Part shown: positions 26,188 to 34,693 of the stretch, in pieces
How positions within the stretch are numbered: position 1 is the first letter of the stretch
Layout: every line of letters begins with the position of its first letter
From: a bacterium
GTDB lineage: Bacteria; Babelota; Babeliae; Babelales; Vermiphilaceae
Length of the DNA: 64,000 bases
Assembly: GCA_021833825.1 (NCBI GenBank)
Contig: JAKBEL010000011.1
Location: forward strand, 62,001-126,000
Direction of reading: 5' to 3'
The notes under the pieces: generated by a model
What the model saw: only the letters and a program-made list of their open reading frames with translations
Told to the model about the DNA's origin: nothing
The model's database searches: none
Made by a program: the position numbers and the translations under genes

Positions 26188-27651
26188 ATGGTTAAAAATA
26201 TGCAAGACAACAGAAAAAAAATATCTTCACGAGTTACTAAAGAGGCACAGAAAAAAAAGGGGAGAATGTATCTTTTAGATACCAATGTCTTGGTCTATGA
26301 TCCGCACGCATTTTTTGCTTTTTCAGATACAGAGATTGCTCTTCCATCGGTTGTTCTTGAAGAACTAGATAACTTTAAACGTGAGGGGACCGATCGCGGA
26401 CGAAATACACGTGAAGCGGTTCGCATATTAGATGCTTTGAGATCAAAAGGTTCATTAAAAAATGGTGTAAAGTTAGATAATGGCTCAACTTTACGTGTCG
26501 TCTTTTTGCCAGAGGAAAAAAAGCCTGTTTTTCCCTTTAAACTTCGTCTTGAAGATAATGAGATTCTTCTTGAGGCATTAGCTCTCAAAGAGGATGGTTA
26601 TGATCTTATTTTCATATCTAAAGATTTAAATGCTCGTGTTAAAGCGGACGCATTGGGAATCGCCTCAGAAGATTATCTTAAAGAGCGGGTGAGTATTGAT
26701 GAATTTTATAAAGGTTGGATTCGAGTTCCAGTTCCTGCTGTTGAGCTGAAGGACGAATATCCAAAAATATTACAAGGATTGGGCAAAGATCTGCAATTGG
26801 CAGTTAATGAATTTCTTATTCTAGAGAGTCAACATAACTCTTATAATTATCGAGTTTTTCGTTATTTAGGGGCAGATCGCTTTCATGCAGTAAAAGCTCC
26901 TATGTTGCGTTGGCCACTTAAACCACGTAATGCGCAGCAGCTTATGGCTATGGATCTGTTGCTTGATGATTCTATTAAATTAGTAACCTTTTTTGGCCCG
27001 GCAGGAACGGGTAAAACATTTTTAGCATTGTTGATCGGTCTACATAAAGTCTTGGTTGAAGATATTTATGAAAAGATGCTTATTGCTCGGCCAGTTGTGC
27101 CGCTTGGTAGGGATATTGGGTATCTGCCAGGAGATCTTCAAGAGAAGCTCTACAGTTGGATGTTGCCAGTCTATGACAACATGGATTTTATTACTCATGC
27201 AGCCACAATGGAGCGCCATATTAATGAGATAGAGGAAGAGGATGAGCAATCGGTTCATCATCATAATAAGAAAAAAGGTCCAGGCAAAAAGGCTCATAAA
27301 AAGAAGGGTGGTATTGTTCCTTTAGATGAACTGATCAAAAGGGGTAAAATAAGCTTAGAGGCAATAACCTATATGCGTGGTCGATCAATACCCTATCAAT
27401 ATATCTTAATTGACGAGGTTCAAAATTTGACGCCCCATGAGGTTAAAACGTTAGTGACCCGTGTTGGTGAAGGCAGTAAGATTATTTTAGCCGGAGACCC
27501 TTATCAGATAGATTCACCTTATCTTGATTTTGCAAGCAATGGGTTAGTGATAGCAAGCCAACGGTTTAAAGGGCAATCGCTTTTTGGTTCAGTCTATCTT
27601 GAGACAAGTGAGCGGAGTGAACTTAGCAAATTGGCAAGTGATCTATTGTGA
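26188..27651 (+). CDS. PIN domain-PhoH ATPase fusion (YlaK-like)
   Basis: 487 residues. An N-terminal PIN nuclease domain starts at about 27 (YLLDTNVLVYDP, Asp31) with further acids in LEELDNFK and near residue 133. The C-terminal PhoH ATPase has Walker A GPAGTGKT (270-277) and a Walker B-type block LIDEVQNLTPHEVK with GDPYQID after it. PIN-PhoH proteins are RNA helicase/nuclease enzymes of toxin-like or RNA-processing type. A Lys/His-rich low-complexity insertion (about 350-378, including HHHNKKKG) separates two ATPase blocks. Its end overlaps the convergent yidD gene by nine bases. Confidence 0.9.
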   Translation: MVKNMQDNRKKISSRVTKEAQKKKGRMYLLDTNVLVYDPHAFFAFSDTEIALPSVVLEELDNFKREGTDRGRNTREAVRILDALRSKGSLKNGVKLDNGSTLRVVFLPEEKKPVFPFKLRLEDNEILLEALALKEDGYDLIFISKDLNARVKADALGIASEDYLKERVSIDEFYKGWIRVPVPAVELKDEYPKILQGLGKDLQLAVNEFLILESQHNSYNYRVFRYLGADRFHAVKAPMLRWPLKPRNAQQLMAMDLLLDDSIKLVTFFGPAGTGKTFLALLIGLHKVLVEDIYEKMLIARPVVPLGRDIGYLPGDLQEKLYSWMLPVYDNMDFITHAATMERHINEIEEEDEQSVHHHNKKKGPGKKAHKKKGGIVPLDELIKRGKISLEAITYMRGRSIPYQYILIDEVQNLTPHEVKTLVTRVGEGSKIILAGDPYQIDSPYLDFASNGLVIASQRFKGQSLFGSVYLETSERSELSKLASDLL

Positions 27652-27861
27652 GGAATGTTCAACAGGTCCCCAGGGCACACAGAGCCATAACCGTTTGCAG
27701 ATCGCCACAATGGCAGGGATAAGAGACTGTTCTTTCAGCTGTTTGATTGCATAATGACCACAACTGAGGGAAAATCTGCATTGAGAGGGCCCTAGTAGTG
27801 GGCGAATTATATAAAATAGGGCTATTAAAAGATAGCTGATTAGGCGAGCAATTCGTTTCAT
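27643..27861 (-). CDS. yidD: membrane protein insertion efficiency factor YidD
   Basis: 72 residues, the normal size. After a hydrophobic start, the block RPLLGPSQCRFSLSCGHYAIKQL matches the YidD signature with two cysteines in CRF..SC. It ends with LCVPWGPVEH. It is a peripheral inner-membrane protein that assists YidC-dependent insertion. The ATG overlaps the rnpA stop by four bases, as in many genomes. yidC itself is not in the window. Confidence 0.9.
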   Translation of the reverse strand: MKRIARLISYLLIALFYIIRPLLGPSQCRFSLSCGHYAIKQLKEQSLIPAIVAICKRLWLCVPWGPVEHSSQ

Positions 27862-28205
27862 GATCGTCGATTTGCGTGTTTTTTGAATGCCGCCTCAATG
27901 AGTGGAATCAGTTCAGATACTGTATATTTGATGCCAGGTTTTTTGATTATGATACAGGTATCAAAGAGATATTCGTACAGTCTGTGCTCATAAAAGAGTG
28001 CTTTAATGCGGCGCCGTATCCTATTGCGTTCAGGAGCGTTTCCCACTTTTCGCGGTGTGATCACGATAACACGACCAAAATCCTTTAAAGCAGGTACCAT
28101 TAAAATGTCAATTCCCGGGCTTTTATAGGCTCGGGATGACTTTCTAATGATTGCGGCAATCTCTTTTTGAGTGAAATCAGAAAGATGTTTGGCAATGTAA
28201 GGCAT
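27858..28205 (-). CDS. rnpA: ribonuclease P protein component
   Basis: 115 residues. The RNase P protein signature RKVGNAPERNRIRRRIK at about 52-68 is complete, and FGRVIVITPRK precedes it. The protein binds the catalytic RNA of RNase P and helps process pre-tRNA 5' ends. It follows rpmH by 19 bases and overlaps yidD by four, giving the widely conserved rpmH-rnpA-yidD order. Confidence 0.92.
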   Translation of the reverse strand: MPYIAKHLSDFTQKEIAAIIRKSSRAYKSPGIDILMVPALKDFGRVIVITPRKVGNAPERNRIRRRIKALFYEHRLYEYLFDTCIIIKKPGIKYTVSELIPLIEAAFKKHANRRS

Positions 28206-28224
28206 GAAGCTTCAACCTATCTGT

Positions 28225-28371
28225 TTAATAGACTGTAGCACCTAAATTTTTACGTTTTTTAGCGCGACGACGATTAATAATTTTTCTACCGTGTCTTGTT
28301 GCCATGCGGGCGCGGAAACCATGTTTTCTGCGGCGCTTTTTGTGACTTTTTTTAAATACAGTTACTGACAT
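28225..28371 (-). CDS. rpmH: 50S ribosomal protein L34
   Basis: 48 residues, too short for many gene finders. The translation starts [20 protein letters not shown] and continues [20 protein letters not shown], the L34 signature (K..HGFR.RM.T..GR.....RR.KGRK). L34 is a small component of the large subunit. It is the first gene of rpmH-rnpA-yidD. The usual chromosomal neighbours dnaA and oriC were not seen upstream. Confidence 0.95.
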   Translation of the reverse strand: MSVTVFKKSHKKRRRKHGFRARMATRHGRKIINRRRAKKRKNLGATVY

Positions 28372-28472
28372 GAAAACTCCAAACGAAGCTAGTAAAATTT
28401 GCTTATGTACTTTATTGTAAGGGTAAATAGAAAGATTTGCAAATTAAATTGTGGGTTGCAGGTTTGTTTTTA

Positions 28473-28500
28473 TTGACGGGCCCCTTATTTATTTTATAAT
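28473..28500 (+). promoter_or_regulatory. strong sigma70-type promoter for the gene at 28562
   Basis: TTGACG at 28473-28478, a 16-base spacer, and TATAAT at 28495-28500; 61 bases ahead of the start codon. The region is divergent from rpmH. Confidence 0.65.
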
Positions 28501-28561
28501 AACAAAAATGGTCAAAGTAAAGGCAGGCTATTGTGACATATGGTAAATATTAAGGATAGGC

Positions 28562-30004
28562 ATGAGATACATGAGTATACAGATTGGATTGCTAGCCCAA
28601 CTCTTTTTTATGGTGTTAAAGGGGGGGCAGGATGACTCTTTGTTGAATCAGCCGCTTTCAGCTTTTATAAAATTGGGGTCATATAGTGGGCAAAAGCCTC
28701 AGCGGGTTACTGAACATGCAGATCTGAAATTTTTTAATGCTCTTGCAGGGCGTGAAGAATATCTTTGGGCCGATTATGATAAGATATGCTTACAAAAATG
28801 GGGCGAACATAGGGGCGCAACTCTATTTGTTTGTCCTCCAGATGATCACATTAAAGCCGTTCATTATAGATCTTTATATGATGATCTGATTGTAGCCACT
28901 CGGTCCGAGCTCTTTGTATACTCTATTGCAAACGCAATGAAAAGAGTGCTCTGCGCTATCCCTTTAAATCAGAGTTTAAGGTCAATAGAGCAGCTCTCTG
29001 ATAATCGATTGCTTGCAATGATGCGTGATCATGTTCATTATTGGAATTTAGAATCTGGTCATGAGCGTATCTTTTTGACCAAAGGTAAAAGGCTGAGGTT
29101 TGTTGTAGATGATATGCATAATCAAAGATTGTTCTTTACTGGTAATCGACAGCTTGTTTTTTATGATCTGAAAACGGGATCTTCTAAAGATATAGATATA
29201 AAGGTGCCAATACAGTCTTCGATATATAAAAATGGCGCATTATATATGATGACAAAGCATTCGGTTTTACATTATGATCTAGAGGGTAAAGCCTATAAGC
29301 GAATTATTTTTTTACCAAAAGATCTATTGCAATCAATGGTGTTCAAGGGTGATGGAACACAATTATTATTAAGGACTAATGATCAGGTGCTTCTGTATGA
29401 TGTTGCAAATAAGTATTTGCAAACGATCGTTTCTGAAAATAATGGTCGTATATGGGCTGCCTCTTTTTATGATAAGAATGACGATCAATATATTTTTAGA
29501 ACCGGTAATGGCGTAGAGTTATATGATAAAAGGACCTGCAGCACTCAGGTGCTATTTGAGAAAGATAAAAAAGAGAATGCTTTATTTGGTCTTCATTATA
29601 ACAATGAGAGAAACGAATTACTTATCACTATGATGAAACGGGTGCTGATAGTCCCATTTAGTTCTCAAAAATCATATGTATTCAAAATTTTTTCTGATGA
29701 TGATTACATAAGAAGCGCTCGCTATAATGAAGGTCATCTACAAGTTGTGAGCATAAAAGGAAGGTGCGCAGAGTATGATCTTGCTCTATTAGATGCATCA
29801 GAAGATTTAGAATCGGATAGTTCTGAAATTGATATTCAAAAAGTGCCGGATCAGATTGATGAGTATGAAAAGCTCTTTGAAGAGCATGATGCAAAGAGAG
29901 GTACCTGCGCATTGCAAGCAAAAGGTTATCAGATGTTGATGGCAAATTGGGTAGTTTTTCTCTCGTTTTTTTTACATTCGCTTGCTTGGCTATATCAAGG
30001 TTAA
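28562..30004 (+). CDS. exported beta-propeller-like protein of unknown function
   Basis: 480 residues. The N-terminus (1-~20) is hydrophobic. The middle shows repeated strands of the type 'DNRLLAMMRDHVHYWNLESG', 'LFFTGNRQLVFYDLKTG' (short examples LLAMM, VHYWNL, LVFYDL), as in WD40-like or quinoprotein propellers, repeating about every 45-50 residues. A hydrophobic segment near the C-terminus (about 461-477, WVVFLSFFLHSLAWLY) may anchor it in a membrane. No enzyme motif was seen. It runs convergent to trxB with a three-base gap. It might be a binding scaffold. Confidence 0.6.
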   Translation: MRYMSIQIGLLAQLFFMVLKGGQDDSLLNQPLSAFIKLGSYSGQKPQRVTEHADLKFFNALAGREEYLWADYDKICLQKWGEHRGATLFVCPPDDHIKAVHYRSLYDDLIVATRSELFVYSIANAMKRVLCAIPLNQSLRSIEQLSDNRLLAMMRDHVHYWNLESGHERIFLTKGKRLRFVVDDMHNQRLFFTGNRQLVFYDLKTGSSKDIDIKVPIQSSIYKNGALYMMTKHSVLHYDLEGKAYKRIIFLPKDLLQSMVFKGDGTQLLLRTNDQVLLYDVANKYLQTIVSENNGRIWAASFYDKNDDQYIFRTGNGVELYDKRTCSTQVLFEKDKKENALFGLHYNNERNELLITMMKRVLIVPFSSQKSYVFKIFSDDDYIRSARYNEGHLQVVSIKGRCAEYDLALLDASEDLESDSSEIDIQKVPDQIDEYEKLFEEHDAKRGTCALQAKGYQMLMANWVVFLSFFLHSLAWLYQG

Positions 30005-30007
30005 AAG

Positions 30008-30940
30008 TTAAATATTCTGTGATCGAAGCCAATGCTCAGCATCTAATGCTGCCATGCATCCAGATCCTGCGGCAGTAATTGCCTGCCTATAGCGAGAGTC
30101 GGCAACATCTCCAGCTGCAAAGATCCCTTCGACAGATGTTTGAGTCTCTTTTTTTAAATCTACATAGCCCCATGCATCAGTATCGATTTTCCCTTTGCAT
30201 ATACTGGTGTTAGGGGTATAGCCAATAGCAATAAAAAGGCCATCAATCTCAAGCTTGCGAGCCTCTTGGGTTTTCTGGTTTCTGATTGTTATATTTGTGA
30301 CAACACTGCCGTTACCATCAATATCAGTTACTGTGCTATTATAGATAATCCGAATATGCTCATTATCAAGTATTCGTTGTTGCATTGTAGCTGACGCAGT
30401 AAGTTTATCAAGAATGTGAACAATGGTGATATCATTGGTGAACTTTGTCATAAATGATGCATTCTCCATGGCGGTATCACCGCCACCGACAATCACTACT
30501 CTCTTATTTTTAAAAAATAGGCCATCGCATATTGCACATGTGCTGACTCCTTTGCCCCAATAGGTATCTTCTCCCGGAACATGAAGTCTTTTTGCTGTAG
30601 CGCCTGTAGCAATAATAATACTATGACTTTTGATAATTCTGTTTTTATGAGTTGTTATAGTAAATGGGCGAGTTGATGTTTCGATATTGGTGACTGTTTC
30701 ACTGAGGAATTCAGTGCCAAAATACTGAGCCTGTTCTTTTATATTCATCATCAATTGAGGCCCCATAATATGTAATGTTCCAGGCCAATTTTCAACAGCG
30801 CTTGTTCCCATAAGTTGTCCGCCAGGGTTTGAGCCCTCAATCACTAATGGATTGAGATGTGCACGAGCTGCATAGATAGCAGCAGTTAAACTTGCTGGCC
30901 CTGAGCCGATAATTACTAATTTTTTTATATCATCATTCAT
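30008..30940 (-). CDS. trxB: thioredoxin reductase
   Basis: 310 residues, typical length. The FAD-binding GSGPASLTAAIYAAR is at 12-26, the redox-active CAIC at 135-138, the NADPH-binding GGGDTAMENA near 152-162, and FVAAGDV-type GIFAAGDVAD near 277-286. It reduces thioredoxin with NADPH in the cytoplasm. No thioredoxin gene is seen nearby. It is followed upstream by the trigger-factor gene after 13 bases, so they are probably co-transcribed. Confidence 0.95.
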   Translation of the reverse strand: MNDDIKKLVIIGSGPASLTAAIYAARAHLNPLVIEGSNPGGQLMGTSAVENWPGTLHIMGPQLMMNIKEQAQYFGTEFLSETVTNIETSTRPFTITTHKNRIIKSHSIIIATGATAKRLHVPGEDTYWGKGVSTCAICDGLFFKNKRVVIVGGGDTAMENASFMTKFTNDITIVHILDKLTASATMQQRILDNEHIRIIYNSTVTDIDGNGSVVTNITIRNQKTQEARKLEIDGLFIAIGYTPNTSICKGKIDTDAWGYVDLKKETQTSVEGIFAAGDVADSRYRQAITAAGSGCMAALDAEHWLRSQNI

Positions 30941-30953
30941 GCTATTCCTGTTT

Positions 30954-32279
30954 TTATGATTTAGTTAAATGATGAATTACATGATTGAGTGCTTTTTCTT
31001 GCATGCATATATGGCGTAATTCTTCTGCGCATATAGGAATCTCTTTGCCATCAACTTTGGTCGCAGGAGGATCAAAATATATAAATTCTTTTGCTCGGGG
31101 CCGCTTTGTTAAATTGAGGTATGCTTTGACTTCTAGATCATTAGGAACGAGGTTGTCGTTATAGGCTAATTGATCAAGAATTAAAGCCTCTTTGACCTGT
31201 TTTTCAGCAAGTTGCAAAACTCTTTCATTAAAATCTTTCTGTGCTCGATATACATGATAATCGGGATTGCTTGAGATCGCCTCTAAAAGGCGTTCCTGTT
31301 GGCGTAAAATAAAATGTTTAGGAACGTCAAATCTATGTTTATGCAATAAAAGTGCAAGAGCCTCTTCGGCCATAGCTCGTCTTTGTGAAAGATTATTGCG
31401 GTAAGAAAAAACTTCAATGAGCTTCTGTAGCATCTCTTTATTTGTTTTTATTTTGAACTGTTTTTTAAATAGTTCAAAGCAAAAATATTGGTCATGAAGA
31501 ATGTCCATGATAGTTACATTGAACATGTAATGTGTTTCAAAGTGTTGTCCAAAGAAGTGCTGAAAACCAACATTATCTGAATAGAATTGTTCTCCTTTTG
31601 CGCGACCTATAAAAGCATTGCGCAGTGCCTCGTCAGCATCTTCGTCACCCATTTTTAGCCATAAAGTAAGAGGTTCATGTGAAAAAATAGGTTGTTTTTG
31701 ATTATCTACCAATTCGATGACAAAGAGAACCCAGTCATTTTGGTGAATAACATTTTCAACATCAAGTGTTTTTTGCAGATCCCGTTCTTCTTTGACAAAA
31801 AGATCAACCTGTCGATCAAGATCTTTGTATTTTTTGCGTTTAGGGGCTTTAAAGGGAAAGTATTTCCATTCTTGTAAGAGAATGTGTTCAAACATACTCA
31901 GTTCAAAGTCAAAGACTGCATCACTATTATAGGTGACATTAATATTGCTGAGTCGTGGCTCTCCGACTACTAATAGCTTCCGAGAATGGATCTGTTTATA
32001 TAAAAATGGTAACACAAAATATTTAAAGAGGAATTCTTGTACATGCTCTGTTAGGGCATGTGTAAAATTCTGTTTAATATATTCAAGTGGAATCTCTCCC
32101 CTGTGAAATCCAATAGCCTGTAAAACATTTTTTTGATCACATGCGGCAATTTTAAATAGATCATTAACAAAATGTTGTGGTACAACTACTGATAAGGCTG
32201 CAAAGGTGGGATGCTCTTGTTCGAATATAAAGCCAAGATTAGGAGCAATTGATTGCTCTTGAAAAATATGTTGCTTCAT
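30954..32279 (-). CDS. tig: divergent trigger factor (ribosome-associated chaperone)
   Basis: 441 residues from the ATG at 32279, which follows GTGAGG; a longer frame continues upstream through the tRNA genes and is not real. The ribosome-docking signature appears as GFHRGEIP (57-64), matching GFRxGxxP, followed by the typical 'plE.Y...v..e...fl....lp....' helix. The C-terminal arm domains are suggested by the long helical region after ~330. The central PPIase region is recognisable only weakly. It folds nascent chains at the ribosome exit tunnel. A clp protease gene, its common neighbour, is absent here. Confidence 0.78.
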   Translation of the reverse strand: MKQHIFQEQSIAPNLGFIFEQEHPTFAALSVVVPQHFVNDLFKIAACDQKNVLQAIGFHRGEIPLEYIKQNFTHALTEHVQEFLFKYFVLPFLYKQIHSRKLLVVGEPRLSNINVTYNSDAVFDFELSMFEHILLQEWKYFPFKAPKRKKYKDLDRQVDLFVKEERDLQKTLDVENVIHQNDWVLFVIELVDNQKQPIFSHEPLTLWLKMGDEDADEALRNAFIGRAKGEQFYSDNVGFQHFFGQHFETHYMFNVTIMDILHDQYFCFELFKKQFKIKTNKEMLQKLIEVFSYRNNLSQRRAMAEEALALLLHKHRFDVPKHFILRQQERLLEAISSNPDYHVYRAQKDFNERVLQLAEKQVKEALILDQLAYNDNLVPNDLEVKAYLNLTKRPRAKEFIYFDPPATKVDGKEIPICAEELRHICMQEKALNHVIHHLTKS

Positions 32280-32308
32280 CTGCCTCACTTTTCCTTTTTT
32301 AAAGTAAG

Positions 32309-32395
32309 TGGTGCAAGTGGAGGGACTCGAACCCCCACGCCCTCTCGGGCACTGGATCCTAAGTCCAGGGCGTCTACCAATTCCGCCACACTTGC
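32309..32395 (-). tRNA. tRNA-Leu (anticodon TAG)
   Basis: 87 bases including an encoded CCA. The acceptor arms are GCAAGTG and CACTTGC, the T-loop is TTCGAGT, and a long variable arm with stem GCCC/GGGC typifies Leu. The anticodon loop CTTAGGA gives TAG. It is followed by a tRNA-Lys 13 bases upstream on the same strand. Confidence 0.93.
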
Positions 32396-32408
32396 ATCCA
32401 ATTTTTTC

Positions 32409-32484
32409 TGGTGGGCTGCCTTGGACTCGAACCAAGAACCTGCAGATTAAGAGTCTGTTGCTCTACCAGTTGAGCTAGCAACCC
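32409..32484 (-). tRNA. tRNA-Lys (anticodon CTT)
   Basis: 76 bases with encoded CCA. Acceptor arms GGGTTGC and GCAGCCC, D-arm TAGCTCAACTGG, anticodon loop CTCTTAA giving CTT, and T-loop TTCGAGT. The first anticodon-stem pair is A:C, a small irregularity. It lies 13 bases upstream of tRNA-Leu, so the two probably form one transcript. Confidence 0.9.
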
Positions 32485-32565
32485 AGTTTTTTGTCCAAGG
32501 AATAATGTAACACTAGTCTAACATAAGATATAAGAAAATAAAGTATTAAATATAAAAAAGTCTAT

Positions 32566-33153
32566 TTAAAAGCTTTTAAGTTCTGTCTCTTTTTTCTTAG
32601 ACAACGCTTCCGCTTTCTCAATCCATTTGTCGGTGATGCTCTGTAGAAGATCACTTAAGCGATTAAAAAAGTTTTCGGATATCTTTTTATCTTTTTTTGC
32701 ATCTCGAATAAGGTTATTAAAATTTTTACGGACGTTTCTTATAGAGACTTTTGTCTCTTCAAGCTTTTTGCCAAGAATTTTAACAAGCTCTTCACGTCTT
32801 GAGCTGCTCATTTCCGGAAGTACTAGGCGTATAATTTTGCCATCAACATTTGGGGTAATACCAACTTCAGATGACATAATCGCTTTTTCAATAGTTGGAA
32901 TAATATCTGGGTCCCATGGTTGAATAACGATTAATCGTGCATCGGGAGCCGAGAGAGCAGCAACATTTTTAAGTGGCATTGGAGCTTCTCCATAACATTC
33001 GACCATTATATCTTCAACAAGGGAAGTATGTGCTCTGCCTGTGCGTAGTTTAAGAAGTTCAGCTTCAAAATGGTGAGTTGATTTTTGCATCTCCTCATTC
33101 ATTGCCTGCTCAAACTGTTTAGAATCATTCTCAACAAATACTATTTCTTTCAT
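32566..33153 (-). CDS. frr: ribosome recycling factor
   Basis: 195 residues from the ATG at 33153, which follows AAAGGA; a longer frame starts at 33225 without a ribosome-binding site. The pattern LLKLRTGRAHTSLVEDI, YGEAPMPLKNVAALSAPDARLIVI and RNVRKNFNN are those of RRF. It splits post-termination ribosomes with EF-G. It lies third in tsf-pyrH-frr on the minus strand, the usual order. Confidence 0.96.
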   Translation of the reverse strand: MKEIVFVENDSKQFEQAMNEEMQKSTHHFEAELLKLRTGRAHTSLVEDIMVECYGEAPMPLKNVAALSAPDARLIVIQPWDPDIIPTIEKAIMSSEVGITPNVDGKIIRLVLPEMSSSRREELVKILGKKLEETKVSIRNVRKNFNNLIRDAKKDKKISENFFNRLSDLLQSITDKWIEKAEALSKKKETELKSF

Positions 33154-33255
33154 GATTATCCTTTTAATATCGATACATAAGTTATATTGTCTGTATAGAG
33201 TAAATAGTTTGCATGTAGCTGTCAAAAGAGTTTTTGTATAGCTTATATAGATGAT

Positions 33256-33969
33256 TTAACTGCATGAGATTCTGCTGCCAAACTCAGGGTTTTGAGCCGC
33301 TTTAATGAGAGCATTATCTTCGAATATATTAAATATACGAATTGTCTGCTTATATTGTTCGGCGAGTGCAAATGCAGGAGGGTCCATAATTTGCAAACTA
33401 TTATTTAAAGCATCTTTATAGCTGATGTTTTTAAATAGTTTCGCATCATTATAAAGATGTGGATCTTTGTCATAGACCCCATCCACTTTAGTCCCTTTCC
33501 ATATTTCACAAGCTTCCATCTGCAGAGCCCGTAATACAGCATTGGTGTCGGTGGTAAAAAATGGATTGCCTGTGCCACCAGTAAAGATCATGGTCTGCTC
33601 TTTTTTTACAGTCGCCATAATGCCCTGTTGTGAAATAGGCTCTCCGGCAGGAGGGCACTCAATGGCACAAAATATTGTTGCTGTGATGTTATGTTGGGCA
33701 AGAAGGTCTTTCAAAATAACACCATTGAGCATTGTGGCAAGAATGCCAACCTGATGTGCTGATGATGGAGTCATGCCAAGTGTTTTGCCCTCATTTTTAC
33801 CTCTAAAAAAGTTGCCACCACCGACGACAAGGCCAAAAAGGTGTGTAGGTATCAATTCAGTGATCTGTTTTATGACTGATTGAATGGTGGCAGGGCATAG
33901 TGTTTTATGATCAGGTCCAAGAAATGCTTCCCCAGTCAATTTGAGCAAGATTCTCTTTTTATGAGCCAT
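33256..33969 (-). CDS. pyrH: uridylate (UMP) kinase
   Basis: 237 residues. LLKLTGEAFLG near the start and VVGGGNFFRGK (about 48-58) are the phosphate-binding loops of bacterial UMP kinase (amino-acid-kinase fold), and the C-terminal half has the DTNAVLRALQM and DGVYDKDPH blocks that bind UMP and metal. It makes UDP from UMP. It starts three bases after tsf stops, so it is coupled to it. Confidence 0.96.
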   Translation of the reverse strand: MAHKKRILLKLTGEAFLGPDHKTLCPATIQSVIKQITELIPTHLFGLVVGGGNFFRGKNEGKTLGMTPSSAHQVGILATMLNGVILKDLLAQHNITATIFCAIECPPAGEPISQQGIMATVKKEQTMIFTGGTGNPFFTTDTNAVLRALQMEACEIWKGTKVDGVYDKDPHLYNDAKLFKNISYKDALNNSLQIMDPPAFALAEQYKQTIRIFNIFEDNALIKAAQNPEFGSRISCS

Positions 33970-33972
33970 AAG

Positions 33973-34569
33973 TTAAGCACCAATTTCATAACGAGCAAAG
34001 CGTTTGATCTTAATGTTTTCGCCAGTCTTTGCAATCAAATCTTGAAGAATCTCTTGAACTGTCTGCTTATCGCTCTTTACAAATGGTTGGCTCAAGAGGC
34101 AGAGCTCTGAACAGGTCTTTTTAACCTTTGCATCAATTATCTGAGCGAGCATGTTGGCAGGCTTGCCTGAGTTTGCCATCTGTGCATGAGCGATCTCTTT
34201 TTCATGTTCTAAAAATGCTTGATCAACATCTTCTAAGCTCAAATAGCGTGGTTTCATAGCGGCAATATGCATAGCAACATCTTTAGCAAACTGTTTTACA
34301 GCCTCATTGCGAGCAACAAAGTCTGTTTCACAATTAAGTTCTAACATAACACCGACTTGATCGCCAGGGTGAATATAGGCGTAAACAAGCCCTTCTTGAG
34401 TCTCTTTATCAGAACGTTTTGCGGCAACATTTGCCCCTTTTTTGCGTAGTTCATCGACAGCTTTATCAATGTCGCCATTAGTTGTTTCTAAAGCTTTTTT
34501 GCAATCCATCATACCAAGGCCGGTGCGATTGCGAAGTTCTTGAATCAGTTTAGCATCAATTTTTACCAT
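33973..34569 (-). CDS. tsf: elongation factor Ts (short type)
   Basis: 198 residues, the short form of EF-Ts (like that of thermophiles and some chloroplast-related lines). The N-terminal UBA-like LRNRTGLGMMDCKKAL (11-26) and the TDFVARN block (about 82-88) contact EF-Tu. It exchanges GDP for GTP on EF-Tu. It heads a tsf-pyrH-frr operon. rpsB, normally just upstream, is not here: an exported-protein gene lies upstream on the same strand, starting beyond 34694. GGAG precedes the ATG. Confidence 0.95.
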   Translation of the reverse strand: MVKIDAKLIQELRNRTGLGMMDCKKALETTNGDIDKAVDELRKKGANVAAKRSDKETQEGLVYAYIHPGDQVGVMLELNCETDFVARNEAVKQFAKDVAMHIAAMKPRYLSLEDVDQAFLEHEKEIAHAQMANSGKPANMLAQIIDAKVKKTCSELCLLSQPFVKSDKQTVQEILQDLIAKTGENIKIKRFARYEIGA

Positions 34570-34693
34570 GAGATATGCTCCTGTAGGTTTATTTATATAT
34601 CTTTATCAGTACTTTCAGTGTGCCAGAAATATGTTTTTTGGCAAACAGAAGCATGGAGCTATAGCAATATGGTTGTTTTAAAAAGAGGTGATC

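Noticed and set aside
28372-28561. Replication origin beside rpmH
   Set aside because: I saw no run of TTATCCACA-type boxes or AT-rich unwinding cluster; only a promoter for the gene at 28562.
32280-32435. N-terminal extension of the trigger factor frame
   Set aside because: It reads through the two tRNA genes on the same strand; the ATG at 32279 with GTGAGG is the sensible start.
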